Source: Anaerosolibacter carboniphilus (GTDB lineage Bacteria > Bacillota > Clostridia > Peptostreptococcales > Thermotaleaceae). Taken from it: DNA of 64,000 nucleotides. Made by a program: the position numbers and the translations under genes. This document shows positions 1 to 9,178 of the stretch, piece by piece. A model generated the notes under the pieces. The model made no database searches. It saw only the letters and a list, made by a program, of their open reading frames with translations, and had not been told where the DNA came from. The stretch lies in the NCBI RefSeq assembly GCF_014205875.1, contig NZ_JACHEN010000007.1, positions 62,001-126,000 on the forward strand, written 5' to 3'. Position 1 is the first letter of the stretch, and each line of letters begins with the position of its first letter.

Positions 1-1
1 T

Positions 2-343
2 GTTAGTAAAACGGCTGTAGAGGTTTATATAGAAAAGATGGGGGATACCGATAACTTTACCTTTGACAAAATCCTGTATGTGTATATACTAGATAAACTG
101 CTTCAATCAGGAGAGATTAGTTTGGAAGAAGGAAAAAGCCTTTTACAAACAATGGCGGATAACTATAAGAAGTTTGAAGGAAAGCACTGCGAACTGATTT
201 TTATACGCAAGATGGGGATCTCGACTTTCTTGCTGACATTGATTCCAAATGAGATTTATTTCGAAAGCAGTACAAAAATTGTTACCAGTCTTAATTTGGC
301 AGATTGTATAGAAGAGTTGAAAATCAAGGTAGGTGCCTTATAG
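2..343 (+). CDS. C-terminal part of a small protein upstream of bactofilin (YhbD-like?)
   Basis: The reading frame is open from the window edge, so the true start probably lies upstream. An internal ATG at 38 has no convincing ribosome site. The visible part is about 114 residues, soluble, mixed alpha/beta, with no membrane segment or recognised motif. It stops 12 bases before the next start, whose AGGAGGG site overlaps this stop, so the two genes are in one operon. In Bacillus, yhbD (an HTH protein) precedes the bactofilin genes yhbE and yhbF. A YhbD-like C-terminus would therefore fit by context, but the visible residues alone do not prove it. Confidence 0.55.
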   Translation, partial: VSKTAVEVYIEKMGDTDNFTFDKILYVYILDKLLQSGEISLEEGKSLLQTMADNYKKFEGKHCELIFIRKMGISTFLLTLIPNEIYFESSTKIVTSLNLADCIEELKIKVGAL

Positions 344-355
344 GAGGGATTCGTG

Positions 356-1096
356 ATGGAAAATAAAGAAAGACAGAATTTAAATCTGACTGGAAATGGA
401 ACTGTAGCAGGCGGTGTATATAATAACGTAAAAATAATCGGTGAAGAGACAATTCATGGGGATGTTGACTGTATCAGCCTGAAATTAACAGGAACATGCG
501 ATATTCGGGGGAATGTTCAGGCAAGAACGGCCAAATTAGTAGGTACTGCAGAGATTAAAGGGAATTTGAAAGCAGAAGAGCTTACAGTTGTTGGTAATAT
601 TAATATCGACAATAATATTGTTGTGAAAGAATTAAAGATTACCGGTGAATCGAAAGTAAAGGGGAATGTCTTAGTAGAAAGAGTAAGTATATTCGGTTTT
701 CTAGATATAGATGGCGAATGCACCACGGAAACCTTCATTGTAAAGGGACCTTTTAAAATTGGCGGACTGTTGAATGCTGGTAATGTTGATATAGAGATGC
801 ACTCTAAATGTCATGTTAAGGAAATTGGGGGGGAACGGATCAACATTAGGCGAGGTACGGATATGCTCATCAAAAAAATTGTTAAATCTCTTTACATGCC
901 GAGGGATTTTTATCTTGGGCAGCTTTTAACGGACAGCATTGAAGGCGATGAGATCTACCTTGAATACGTTAAAGTGAAAGTTGTGCGGGGAAACAACATC
1001 GAAATTGGTCCTGGCTGTGAAATTGACCTGATTGAATATAAGAATACCTTGAAACAGCATGAGTCTTCAAGTGTTGGAAGCAAAAGAAAGGTTTAA
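356..1096 (+). CDS. Bactofilin-family (polymer-forming) cytoskeletal protein
   Basis: The 246-residue protein is built of short repeating beta units from about residue 12 to 165 (recurring patterns such as V-x-G-x-x-x-I-x-G-N and L-x-V-x-G). This is the signature of the right-handed beta-helix of bactofilins, which polymerise without nucleotide at the membrane. The C-terminal 80 residues are less repetitive, as in the longer YhbE/YhbF-type Firmicute bactofilins. There is no signal peptide or membrane helix. AGGAGGG stands just before GTG-ATG; I chose the ATG at 356, and the GTG at 353 is an equal alternative. It follows the upstream gene by 12 bases and is likely co-translated with it. Confidence 0.8.
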   Translation: MENKERQNLNLTGNGTVAGGVYNNVKIIGEETIHGDVDCISLKLTGTCDIRGNVQARTAKLVGTAEIKGNLKAEELTVVGNINIDNNIVVKELKITGESKVKGNVLVERVSIFGFLDIDGECTTETFIVKGPFKIGGLLNAGNVDIEMHSKCHVKEIGGERINIRRGTDMLIKKIVKSLYMPRDFYLGQLLTDSIEGDEIYLEYVKVKVVRGNNIEIGPGCEIDLIEYKNTLKQHESSSVGSKRKV

Positions 1097-1234
1097 AAGG
1101 ATATGATTCTATGAACCTGTATTTTTTTCCTTCTTTTAAGACCATGGCGTAATGAATGTTGAAGACATTCAAAATATACTAAAATACAAAACAGAAAATC
1201 TGATATAATGGTGAATAGGATTGGAGATGGGCCT

Positions 1235-1600
1235 ATGAAGATTAATAAAAAGTATTTATTTACTTTTTTGATTCTGCTGATAATCGAAATTATTATTGCA
1301 CTTTTTGTGAATGATACGATTATACGACCATTAGTTGGAGATATTTTGGTAGTTATTTTAATGTACACCTTTATAAGAGGATTCATATCAAAATCAATAA
1401 AGCTTTTACCTTTGTATCTATTCTTATTTGCTGCGGCAGTGGAAATGGCTCAATATTTTCACATTGTAGATTTATTGAACTTACGAGATAACAAATTAAT
1501 TTCTACAATTATCGGAACGACATTTGACCAGAAAGATATTTTGTGTTATCTAATTGCTGCTGTCATTTTGTTTATATGGGAGAAGCTAGAAAAAAGATAG
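1235..1600 (+). CDS. DUF2809-family small integral membrane protein
   Basis: The 121-residue hydrophobic protein has four or five predicted membrane segments. The motif R-P-L-V-G-D-I-L-V-V near residue 28 and E-M-A-Q-Y-F near residue 70 match the DUF2809 family, whose function is unknown. The ATG at 1235 is preceded by GGAG at 8 bases. An upstream in-frame ATG at 1208 lacks a ribosome site. The gene sits alone after the bactofilin operon and converges on the SIMPL gene. Family assignment is from recognised motifs only. Confidence 0.75.
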   Translation: MKINKKYLFTFLILLIIEIIIALFVNDTIIRPLVGDILVVILMYTFIRGFISKSIKLLPLYLFLFAAAVEMAQYFHIVDLLNLRDNKLISTIIGTTFDQKDILCYLIAAVILFIWEKLEKR

Positions 1601-1712
1601 GTATATATCCATTAAATGAAAAGTCATAATTTAGTATTAAGGTGTGTGTCCGATTCTTTGGTCCGAATAAGGTTGAGACCCGGCCAACAACATGCCCATA
1701 TAGGGATGAGCA

Positions 1713-1735
1713 AACCACCCGCTTTACGGGTGGTT
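1713..1735. repeat. Stable hairpin, possible IS200-type right-end remnant
   Basis: AACCACCCG-CTTTA-CGGGTGGTT is a perfect 9-bp stem between two convergent genes. It lacks a strong T-run on either side. Hairpins of this type (accaccCG...CGggtggt) are typical of right ends of IS200/IS605-like elements in Firmicutes, and no ORF in the surrounding 235 bases accounts for it. It may also act as a bidirectional terminator. Confidence 0.4.
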
Positions 1736-1836
1736 ATGATTTTAAATTATGGAAGTGTATTTGTATCAGAGCGCATTCTTTGAAATGAAAGCTTTTGTTG
1801 CTGTTTAGTTTAAAATGCTGCTATTTTCACCGTTTT

Positions 1837-2580
1837 TTATTTCACCTCAAAATCACATGTTACAACAGAGGTAATTTCTTTTTCTATGGAAGTAGTGTCA
1901 TTAATGCCATAATCTGATATCTCATCGGAATACAAAGGTGTTATTTGAAATACGCCTACATTGGCTGAGCTTAACTTTCCTACCTTATTGCCTGTAGTTG
2001 AAAGCATTTTCTCAGCCCTTGCTTTTGCATCCTGCGTTGCCAATGCAATCATATCAATTTTTAAATCAGCAAGCTTTGTGTAAAAATATTGAGGTGCATT
2101 TGATTGAAATTCTACACCTTCATTGATTAAATCTGTAGCATTACGAGAGATATCGGTAATCTTTTGTATTTCATTGGATTGGATTTCAACATTTTGATAC
2201 AGCCGATAGCTATCAATCTGGTTCGAATATGTACCGTTCATAAGCATCACATAATTTGTACTGGTAGTAATAGACGAGAAAACGATATCTTTCTCTTTAA
2301 TTCCTTGTTTTATCAGGTAATCTCTTACCTTTCCTTCACTATCCTTCAGACTCTTATACGCATCTGAAAGACTTTGGGATTGTGTACTGAAAGAACCAGT
2401 CCATACCACTAAGTCCGAAGTAATTTGTTTCTTTGCCGAACCTTTCACAGATAGTGTATTGTCCGGACCTTTCACTTCTTTTATTCCTATCGTAATGATA
2501 TAGGATGAAATAACCAACCCTGCTGCTAAGATAAATGATACGAGCACCCATACAACATTTTTATTTTCTTTATCCAGCAT
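1837..2580 (-). CDS. SIMPL-domain (DUF541, YggE-like) membrane-anchored protein
   Basis: The protein has 247 residues. Residues 8-31 form an N-terminal membrane anchor. The rest is the SIMPL domain: V-K-G-S-A near residue 46, followed by alternating strands and the helix in which Gln/Asp-Ala-Lys-A-R-A-E-K occurs. Family members form oligomeric rings outside the membrane, and the physiological role is uncertain (oxidative or envelope stress has been proposed for YggE). The extracytoplasmic location is inferred from the anchor. A GGGGGAAG ribosome site precedes the ATG. The gene is transcribed toward the hairpin at 1713-1735 and stands alone. Confidence 0.82.
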   Translation of the reverse strand: MLDKENKNVVWVLVSFILAAGLVISSYIITIGIKEVKGPDNTLSVKGSAKKQITSDLVVWTGSFSTQSQSLSDAYKSLKDSEGKVRDYLIKQGIKEKDIVFSSITTSTNYVMLMNGTYSNQIDSYRLYQNVEIQSNEIQKITDISRNATDLINEGVEFQSNAPQYFYTKLADLKIDMIALATQDAKARAEKMLSTTGNKVGKLSSANVGVFQITPLYSDEISDYGINDTTSIEKEITSVVTCDFEVK

Positions 2581-2865
2581 TTTTTCTTCCCCCTTTCAAA
2601 TCATCTGCTAATTTATGATGTAATAGGATTCTTCTATCTAAATACTAGCATATATATTTTTTAACATGGTTACAAATTATTTACACTTTCTATATATTGC
2701 TAAATAATTGCATGATTTTCTCCCAGAAGCAAGTGCCGATGATTTTAAAAAAGAAATAGATGCTCAATATGGTATAATCAAATGAGAAGCTCCATGGTTT
2801 TCATCGAGGGAGGTATCGAAAGTCTTATTTAGCATTAGTTATGGGGATAGGAAGAGAAAAAGGGG

Positions 2866-4113
2866 ATGAGAATAATACAAGATAACACATTTAAAATATT
2901 ACAGCCTAGGTATTATAGTAAGTTTCAGTGTGACCCAATCAAATGCTACGAAACATGCTGTGAACGATGGAAAATAATCATTGACAAAAGTACCTATCAA
3001 AAATATATTCAGAGTGAAAATGCCACCATCAAAGAGATTGTAAAAACGGGACTTTCTATAAACGAAACATCTGTAAATGACGACGACTTTGCAATCATTC
3101 ATCTAAATAACGAAATGGGATGTCCGTTTTTAAATCAGAATAATCTTTGCGAAATATTCATCCACATGGGAGAGAGTAGTTTGTCAAAAACGTGCAAGAG
3201 TTACCCTCGTGCTGTCATCTTAGTAAACGATGTGATAGAACGGGGATTAGAAATGTCTTGTTCGATTGCTGCGGAATTGATTTTGCTAAATGAGAGCGGA
3301 ATCGAATTCGAGCTTGTTATGGACGCCGTAAAGTTGAATGACATTTATATAGTTTCACCTACCATAGAAGATTCGAGGCAAATCGAAATCATCAAAGAAA
3401 TCAGAACAACGGTGATTAATCTTCTACAGACTCGTACAGTTGAGTTGAGTGGAAGAGTAGCCATTGTAGGCTCCTTCTTGAATCAAATAGTAGGCAGCAT
3501 TGATTTTTCAAATATTCATCACGAAGAAGCACTATCTAAAATTAAAGAGGCAAAGTCCCTTATTAACCTAAGAGAATTTAAAACCACGAAAAATGACCAT
3601 CAACTGCAAGACATACGACAGTTTGATTATTTAAATACCATACTTTCAATGAAGTTTAAAGAGGGTGACAGCATCAGCTTTTTTTCAAAGCGATATATTG
3701 AGTGCTTAATGCAAGTTCTAGATGCCTTTGGAAGAATCAAAAATAAGGAGTTAGAAAAGCACTATAAGAGAAACTTTGAAAAATATTTAAAGCCTTATTT
3801 AGATAAAAAATCCTATATCTTAGAGAACTTTCTTGTAAATTATGTTTTCATTTATGGCGTAGAACTCTTTAAATCGAATGACATTTGGACTTCGTATTTG
3901 AAAATATGTGTGATTTACGGCTTGATCAAATTCAACTTAGTTGGACTAGCGACCTATCATAAAGGAATGAATGATGACTTGGCCCTTAAACTGATTCAAT
4001 CCCTATCAAAAACGATTATTACCGATAAGAGCTATTTGGAGTCGGTCATTAAATATCTAGAAAGAGAAAAACTAGTTGAACTTACCAAGGTAACAACACT
4101 TATTACAGATTGA
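2866..4113 (+). CDS. FliB-type lysine-N-methylase (Cys-rich, likely Fe-S)
   Basis: The 415-residue protein starts with the FliB signature: P-R-Y-Y near residue 14, then C22, C27, C31 and C32 (C-x4-C-x3-C-C). It continues with G-C-P-F-x6-C around residues 85-95 and S-K-T-C-K-S-Y-P-R near residue 110. In enterobacteria FliB methylates flagellin lysines, and the Cys motifs resemble the YkgJ CxxCxxCC family, probably metal binding. Clostridial homologues are often far from flagellin genes, as here, so the substrate is unknown. The remaining 250 residues are mostly helical. The start rests on AAAAGGGG directly before the ATG plus GGAAG further up. Confidence 0.8.
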   Translation: MRIIQDNTFKILQPRYYSKFQCDPIKCYETCCERWKIIIDKSTYQKYIQSENATIKEIVKTGLSINETSVNDDDFAIIHLNNEMGCPFLNQNNLCEIFIHMGESSLSKTCKSYPRAVILVNDVIERGLEMSCSIAAELILLNESGIEFELVMDAVKLNDIYIVSPTIEDSRQIEIIKEIRTTVINLLQTRTVELSGRVAIVGSFLNQIVGSIDFSNIHHEEALSKIKEAKSLINLREFKTTKNDHQLQDIRQFDYLNTILSMKFKEGDSISFFSKRYIECLMQVLDAFGRIKNKELEKHYKRNFEKYLKPYLDKKSYILENFLVNYVFIYGVELFKSNDIWTSYLKICVIYGLIKFNLVGLATYHKGMNDDLALKLIQSLSKTIITDKSYLESVIKYLEREKLVELTKVTTLITD

Positions 4114-4158
4114 TAAAGGAATTATGCTTACAGCATAAAAAATAGAAAGGATGTTAAT

Positions 4159-4572
4159 ATGAATACAATAACCTCTGAAGCATTAGATGCATGTCTAAAA
4201 TATTGTGAAATTACGAAATTATCCGCTACTAATTATGGAACCTTCATTAGAGCCTTAGTGTACACCATGAATACAGAATTGCCTGTTGAGATTGTCGATA
4301 ATGAAACGGGCCGTATTATGAAAGCCCAGCTGAAGTTCTTCTCAATAACATATACAGAGGGGCAAGAGGGAGTCTTGGATAATTTAAATATACAGTATAT
4401 CGTTGTGGGAGAAGAAGCGTTGAAAACCTTAAAATTTGAGAAAATAGGGACAGTCAATGTAATTCAGGATAAAAAGAGCAATGCCCGCACCTTTTATAGA
4501 TATTATATAAATCTAAATAAAAGTGTGAGCTATAGATTTACCTTTAACAGAAGAATTTCTAAAGCTAAATAA
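4159..4572 (+). CDS. Uncharacterised 137-residue soluble protein
   Basis: I do not recognise the family. The protein is soluble, mixed alpha/beta, without signal peptide or membrane helix, and ends in a basic tail (R-R-I-S-K-A-K). AAAGGATG precedes the ATG with good spacing. It lies 45 bases after fliB and 67 before the next unknown gene on the same strand, so the three may be co-transcribed. Codon use resembles the neighbours. Confidence 0.65.
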   Translation: MNTITSEALDACLKYCEITKLSATNYGTFIRALVYTMNTELPVEIVDNETGRIMKAQLKFFSITYTEGQEGVLDNLNIQYIVVGEEALKTLKFEKIGTVNVIQDKKSNARTFYRYYINLNKSVSYRFTFNRRISKAK

Positions 4573-4639
4573 CTTATTGAACATAGGGAAATGCTGCTGC
4601 AAAGTGAAAAGCATGATATAGGGGTAGGGGGGCGAAAGA

Positions 4640-5551
4640 GTGAATGAGAATGATGCAAGGGACCAAGGTTACAAATTACCACGATGGGTTATTGCGATTT
4701 TGATTATATCATTATCGCTTAACGTAGCGACTTATTTTAGAGTCGACTCACTGAAGCAGGAAATTAGAAATACTCAAAACGATATCAGCACGCTTAGCGG
4801 TTCTATTAACGGTAGTGTCTCCAGTAGCATGAGTCAAATAAATGAAATGTTGAAGAAGGAATCAAGCCTTATAACAGAGTTTAAATACGAATTTGGCGAA
4901 TATAAGGATAAAAGAATTGATTTATTACTTAATGTAAAGCCCAAGGTATATACAGCAGGGGATAAACTATATTTTTCATATAAGACAGATAATGAACGCC
5001 CTGCGCTTATAGAAGCCCAATCCCTAGACAACATAAATTTTGAGTCGAAAATAAACGTGTCTATTTTGGATAATATTGATATAGACTTGATTATTGATAA
5101 TGGGGCAAGTAGAAAAACGGAAAAGCTGGAAAGCATATATCGCCCTGCAGAGAAATTTACTGCCAGATTGAGTGCCAATCCCCTAGGGGGATCTATGACC
5201 TATAACAAGGAGAAAAGTGCTCTTATGATTTCTTACGGCTTTGAACTATTTGATGCAGGCACCGATATGAACGAATACATCCTTAGTGATGTAAAACTTT
5301 CTATTGTGGTAAATGACAAGAAGATTGCCACTGAGCCGATTCCAAATGTTGGTGAGCATTACTATAGCATTCAGTTGAAAGATTACAGGATTCCGTGCAA
5401 AATAGGGGATCAGGTAGATATATATATTACGGCTAGGGACAACAAAGGATTTGACTATAGTTCTCTAGTAGAGTCCTGGAAACTAGAGGAAAATGGGGCC
5501 ATAGGGCAAGGCGATAAGATGATGGAAATGGGCAGAGTTGAAATTAGATAG
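4640..5551 (+). CDS. Uncharacterised single-pass membrane protein with extracytoplasmic domain
   Basis: The 303-residue protein begins with GTG, preceded by AGGGGGG. Residues 1-16 are cytoplasmic and charged, residues 17-33 form one membrane helix, and about 35-90 form a short Ser/Asn/Gln-rich coiled coil. The remaining 210 residues look like two beta-sandwich modules, with strand patterns around 98-200 and 205-290. The likely topology is N-in with a large outer domain. I recognise no family or catalytic motif. A strong terminator follows at 5648, so the gene is the last in its transcription unit. Confidence 0.65.
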   Translation: MNENDARDQGYKLPRWVIAILIISLSLNVATYFRVDSLKQEIRNTQNDISTLSGSINGSVSSSMSQINEMLKKESSLITEFKYEFGEYKDKRIDLLLNVKPKVYTAGDKLYFSYKTDNERPALIEAQSLDNINFESKINVSILDNIDIDLIIDNGASRKTEKLESIYRPAEKFTARLSANPLGGSMTYNKEKSALMISYGFELFDAGTDMNEYILSDVKLSIVVNDKKIATEPIPNVGEHYYSIQLKDYRIPCKIGDQVDIYITARDNKGFDYSSLVESWKLEENGAIGQGDKMMEMGRVEIR

Positions 5552-5647
5552 GTATGTATTATAATAATATACCAGCAGGTATATGCATACGAATTAAAAC
5601 ATACCATGCCGTTGTATTAGGGGAAAAGTGAATAATATAGCTGAAAG

Positions 5648-5686
5648 GCACCTCTGCTGATTCATGAATCAGCAGAGGTGCTTTTT
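5648..5686 (+). terminator. Rho-independent terminator
   Basis: A perfect 15-bp stem (5648-5662 with 5667-5681) around CATG is followed by a T6 run. It closes the 4640 gene and isolates it from the transporter regulon. The 140 bases between it and the promoter at 5826 hold no ORF that I can support. Confidence 0.9.
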
Positions 5687-5825
5687 TATAATAAGAAAGT
5701 ATACTTTCTTATACTATAAAAAAGCAGGGGTGCAGGGGAAGTATTCCCATGCCGCAATCAGAGGGGATTCGTCACCTGAAAACCATCAACAAAATGAATA
5801 GAAAGGCAGTGAACTTTTTATTAAC

Positions 5826-5899
5826 TATCAGAATAGTCATTGACAGGAGGTGACTATTCTGATAGTATTGACTTATCATATGACTATTGAAATAGTCAT
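5826..5899 (+). promoter_or_regulatory. Promoter with BlaI-type operators for the transporter operon
   Basis: TTGACA (5840-5845), a 17-base spacer and TAGTAT (5863-5868) form a near-consensus sigma-A promoter. Perfect arms TATCAGAATAGTCA (5826-5839) and TGACTATTCTGATA (5851-5864) flank and overlap the -35, and a second palindrome ATGACTATT-GA-AATAGTCAT lies at 5880-5899 over the start region. BlaI/MecI repressors bind related GACTA..TAGTC dyads. The same arrangement recurs before blaI at 15083. Together these point to repression by the BlaI encoded at 15158. Confidence 0.8.
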
Positions 5900-5975
5900 T
5901 AAAATGAAATTACATATGCACTATTAAAATAAGCTATATGGTTTCGAAATGAATGATACCACAGGGGGATGGATG

Positions 5976-6857
5976 ATGTCAGTATTATTAAAGTCAGGAA
6001 AAAAATATAACAACAAAGCAGCACTACTCTTTCTGGCACCAAGTCTTATCGGGTTTTTACTTTTTTTCTTTATACCCTTTATAGGTGGACTTTATTATTC
6101 TTTTGTAGATAGTCCCATAGGTGGCAGTTTCGTTGGACTGGCAAACTATATAGACCTCTTGAGAAATCCTATTTTCCTAAAGGCGGGATATAATACGCTG
6201 GTTTTTACAGTGATTAGTGTCCCTCTCAATATCTTATTTTCTCTTGGCCTTGCCTTACTGCTTAATAGGAAGATTTACGGGCGGAATATTATACGTATGG
6301 GATTCATTATACCCTTGGTGGTTCCAGTGGCATCGGTGGTTCTTGTATGGCAGATATTGTTTGATATGAATGGTTCCCTCAATGCCTTTATGTCATGGCT
6401 TGGATTATCACCGATAGACTGGATGAAGACTGATCATGCCATGATTGTGGTTGTAATCGTCTATTTGTGGAAGAACATTGGTTATAATATGGTGTTGTTC
6501 CTCGCAGGCCTTCAGAATATACCACCGGAGTATTATGAAGCAGCCGATATTGATGGAGCAAGCAATTGGCACAAGTTTACCAATATCACGCTGGTTTATC
6601 TTACACCTACAATGTTTTTCGTATTTGTGATGTCCATCATTAATTCTTTCAAGGTGTTCAGGGAGGTATATTTGATTTCCGGTGCATATCCTCATGATAG
6701 CATTTACATGCTGCAGCATTATATGAACAACAAGTTTGCCTCCCTAGATTATCAGATGCTAACATCAGCTGCTTTTATCATGGCTGTTTTCATTTACATA
6801 CTAGTACTGTTTTTATTCAAAATTCAAAGAAAAATCAGCAGTACAATAGGAGGATGA
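5976..6857 (+). CDS. Carbohydrate-type ABC importer permease 1 (MalF/UgpA-like)
   Basis: The 293-residue protein has six predicted membrane helices. The coupling EAA loop near residue 190 reads E-A-A-D-I-D-G-A, where the ATPase docks. It belongs to the CUT1 permease family, pairs with the next gene, and would use the UgpC-like ATPase at 13058. GGGGGA precedes tandem ATGs at 5973 and 5976; I chose the second for spacing, and an ATG at 5949 has no ribosome site. It is the first gene after the BlaI-type promoter. The substrate is not evident, and the mixed operon argues against assuming a simple sugar. Confidence 0.88.
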   Translation: MSVLLKSGKKYNNKAALLFLAPSLIGFLLFFFIPFIGGLYYSFVDSPIGGSFVGLANYIDLLRNPIFLKAGYNTLVFTVISVPLNILFSLGLALLLNRKIYGRNIIRMGFIIPLVVPVASVVLVWQILFDMNGSLNAFMSWLGLSPIDWMKTDHAMIVVVIVYLWKNIGYNMVLFLAGLQNIPPEYYEAADIDGASNWHKFTNITLVYLTPTMFFVFVMSIINSFKVFREVYLISGAYPHDSIYMLQHYMNNKFASLDYQMLTSAAFIMAVFIYILVLFLFKIQRKISSTIGG

Positions 6858-6864
6858 TAAAGTG

Positions 6865-7761
6865 ATGCAGATTACCCGGAATATAAAGAGAAGACTTGGA
6901 AAGACAGCACTATCTGTTATACTGCTTGCTATGGCTGGCATACTCTTGTTCCCTCTCATATTGACAATTACCAATTCCTTTATGAGCGAACAGGAAATAG
7001 AAAATAGCTACAGCATGGTAACTTCAAACGATTCAAACCAACAGGACAATCCTTTTTCCGGTAAGTATGCCAGTGTCAAACTAATACCCAACATGGTGAC
7101 CGTCAAACAATATTATACAGCCTTGATCAAAAGGACACAGTTTCTTATTAAGTTCTGGAATTCAGTGATCATAGTAGCTCCCATCATATTGGGACAGATT
7201 CTTGTTTCATCTATGGCTGCATATGCCTTTGCAAAGATAGAGTTTATTTTCCGTGATAAGCTGTTCTTTACATATATCATTATCATGATGATGCCGTTTC
7301 AAGTCACTCTGGTACCCAACTATATTATGGCCAGCAAACTGGGACTAGTGGGAAGTTATTTATCCATCATACTGCCAGGTATATTCGGTACATTCGGAGT
7401 GTTTTTGATGAGACAGTTTATGATATACATTCCGGATGCCTATATAGAATCCGCAAAAGTAGATGGTGCCAGTCAATTCAAGATTTTTTTCAGTATTATT
7501 CTTCCCCTATCGAAAACAGGACTTGCTGCACTTGCCATTCTAGTTTTTATAGACAACTGGAATATGGTGGAGCAGCCGTTAATATTCCTACAGGATGCGA
7601 ATATGCACCCGTTGTCAATTTACTTGTCCAATATCAACAAAGGGGAGATGGGGATAGCTTTTGCCGCGTCGACGATCTATATGCTGCCGATGCTACTGGT
7701 TTTCCTTTATGGAGAGAATTACTTGGTGCAGGGTATTCAGCTCTCAGGACTTAAAGGTTGA
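6865..7761 (+). CDS. Carbohydrate-type ABC importer permease 2 (MalG-like)
   Basis: The protein has 298 residues and six membrane helices. The EAA-type loop E-S-A-K-V-D-G-A near residue 193 marks it as the CUT1 partner permease. After the first helix an extracytoplasmic loop of about 55 residues carries a polar stretch (S-N-D-S-N-Q-Q-D), longer than in typical MalG relatives. This could be a docking site for the large binding protein or the HlyD-like partner; that is inference. GGAGG precedes GTG-ATG, and the ATG at 6865 is preferred. It begins 8 bases after permease 1. Confidence 0.87.
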   Translation: MQITRNIKRRLGKTALSVILLAMAGILLFPLILTITNSFMSEQEIENSYSMVTSNDSNQQDNPFSGKYASVKLIPNMVTVKQYYTALIKRTQFLIKFWNSVIIVAPIILGQILVSSMAAYAFAKIEFIFRDKLFFTYIIIMMMPFQVTLVPNYIMASKLGLVGSYLSIILPGIFGTFGVFLMRQFMIYIPDAYIESAKVDGASQFKIFFSIILPLSKTGLAALAILVFIDNWNMVEQPLIFLQDANMHPLSIYLSNINKGEMGIAFAASTIYMLPMLLVFLYGENYLVQGIQLSGLKG

Positions 7762-7893
7762 TGTTCATATTACCATTTACAATGTGGTGTCATTCTGAAC
7801 AATAGTGAAGGATGACATTGGAAAAGTGGGTAATTTAAGTCCGACTTAAGTATCTATAAAGACACTATTAGAATTGGAGGTAGAACAAAGAAT

Positions 7894-9165
7894 ATGAAGG
7901 CATTAGATGGAGATGCAACGATAAGAAAAAAAATAACGGGAAAGGCAACGGTAATATTCCTTTCAGTAATGATTGTTTTAACCTTTTTTTCAAAAACCAT
8001 AAACAACTTTACATTACCAAAGGTGACATATGAAACGCCTGCAAATGGGGCACTAATCAAAGAAGCTACAGGTACCGGAAAGGTGCAGGCAAAAACAATC
8101 CACGATCTGTATGTCCGTACCAGCATGAAGGTGACAGGTCTTATGGTGGAGGTTGGAGACTCGGTAACACAGGGGCAGCCACTGTTAACCCTTAACACAG
8201 CCGATGTAGAAAATCAATTGAAGGATGAACAGGACAAATATGCCCAAAAAAAATTGCACCTTGAAAAACTCATAGAAGCCAGTTCGCCTGACAATCTGCT
8301 GACTTTGGATAAAGCAGTTCAAACTGCCCAGCAGAATGTAGAGAAAGCCCAAAGGCATTACGACAGTAGTAAAAGCCTTTATGAAGTTGGTGCGATATCT
8401 GCAAATGATTTTGCTGATGCGAAACCAAATCTTGATAATGCCAAGATGGATTATGAAATAGCAAAAAACAACAAGGATAAAATAATAAACGATTATAGAA
8501 AAGATATTGAAAGCACAAAACTCGAAATAGATATGATAGAACGGAAAATAGCTGAACTAACCAAAGAAATGAACATGAGCACAGTGACAGCTCCCTGCGA
8601 TGGAATCGTCACCGAATTGTATTATTCAGAGGGAATGACGGCCACTGCTTCTCAACCAGTATATAAAATTGCGGACACCAAAGGGGGATTCCAATTTGTA
8701 GCCACTGTCAATATAAGTGCTGCTGAATACCTGGGGTCAGGTGACACGGCCGAAATATCCATAAATTCATTAAATAACAGGAGTATACAGGGTAAAGTAA
8801 ATCAAATCAAAGACAATCAACAGCAGATTGGTGTGAAAAAGGATGTGGTAATCGATATTCCTTCCGAGGGGGTGATTGGTGGAGAAATCGGTACAGCTGC
8901 CATCAAAAAGAATATCGGATCCTATAATGTCCTTGTATCTAATTCAGCAGTGGGGCAGGATAATGACGGACATTTTGTATACGTGTTGAAGGAAAGAGAA
9001 GGTCCCCTTGGAAATGAATTTTATGTGCAAAAAGTATCTATCAGCATCGGTGACTCAGATAACATAAAAACCGCAGTTTTGAGCGGTATAACCGCCATGG
9101 ATAAAGTCGTTTCAAACAGTGATAAGCCGTTATCTGATGATTCCCCCGTTATGCTCGCCAATTAA
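7894..9165 (+). CDS. HlyD/MacA-type membrane-fusion (adaptor) protein
   Basis: The protein has 423 residues. A membrane anchor lies at about 13-32. The first half of a lipoyl-like domain follows at 45-105 (V-x-G-L-M-V-E-V-G-D-x-V-x-x-G-Q-P-L), then a long alpha-hairpin coiled coil at 110-225, then the second lipoyl half (T-A-P-C-D-G-I-V-T), then beta-barrel and membrane-proximal domains. In Gram-positives such adaptors pair with MacB/FtsX-like exporters. The next gene encodes such a permease, but no MacB ATPase is present. GGAGG lies 13 bases before the ATG. The 130-base gap from permease 2 has no clear terminator, so read-through is expected. Confidence 0.85.
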   Translation: MKALDGDATIRKKITGKATVIFLSVMIVLTFFSKTINNFTLPKVTYETPANGALIKEATGTGKVQAKTIHDLYVRTSMKVTGLMVEVGDSVTQGQPLLTLNTADVENQLKDEQDKYAQKKLHLEKLIEASSPDNLLTLDKAVQTAQQNVEKAQRHYDSSKSLYEVGAISANDFADAKPNLDNAKMDYEIAKNNKDKIINDYRKDIESTKLEIDMIERKIAELTKEMNMSTVTAPCDGIVTELYYSEGMTATASQPVYKIADTKGGFQFVATVNISAAEYLGSGDTAEISINSLNNRSIQGKVNQIKDNQQQIGVKKDVVIDIPSEGVIGGEIGTAAIKKNIGSYNVLVSNSAVGQDNDGHFVYVLKEREGPLGNEFYVQKVSISIGDSDNIKTAVLSGITAMDKVVSNSDKPLSDDSPVMLAN

Positions 9166-9178
9166 GGAGTGAGATATC

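Noticed and set aside
4834..5178. Antisense frame within the anchored unknown protein gene
   Set aside because: It mirrors the coding strand, with no ribosome site or family motif.
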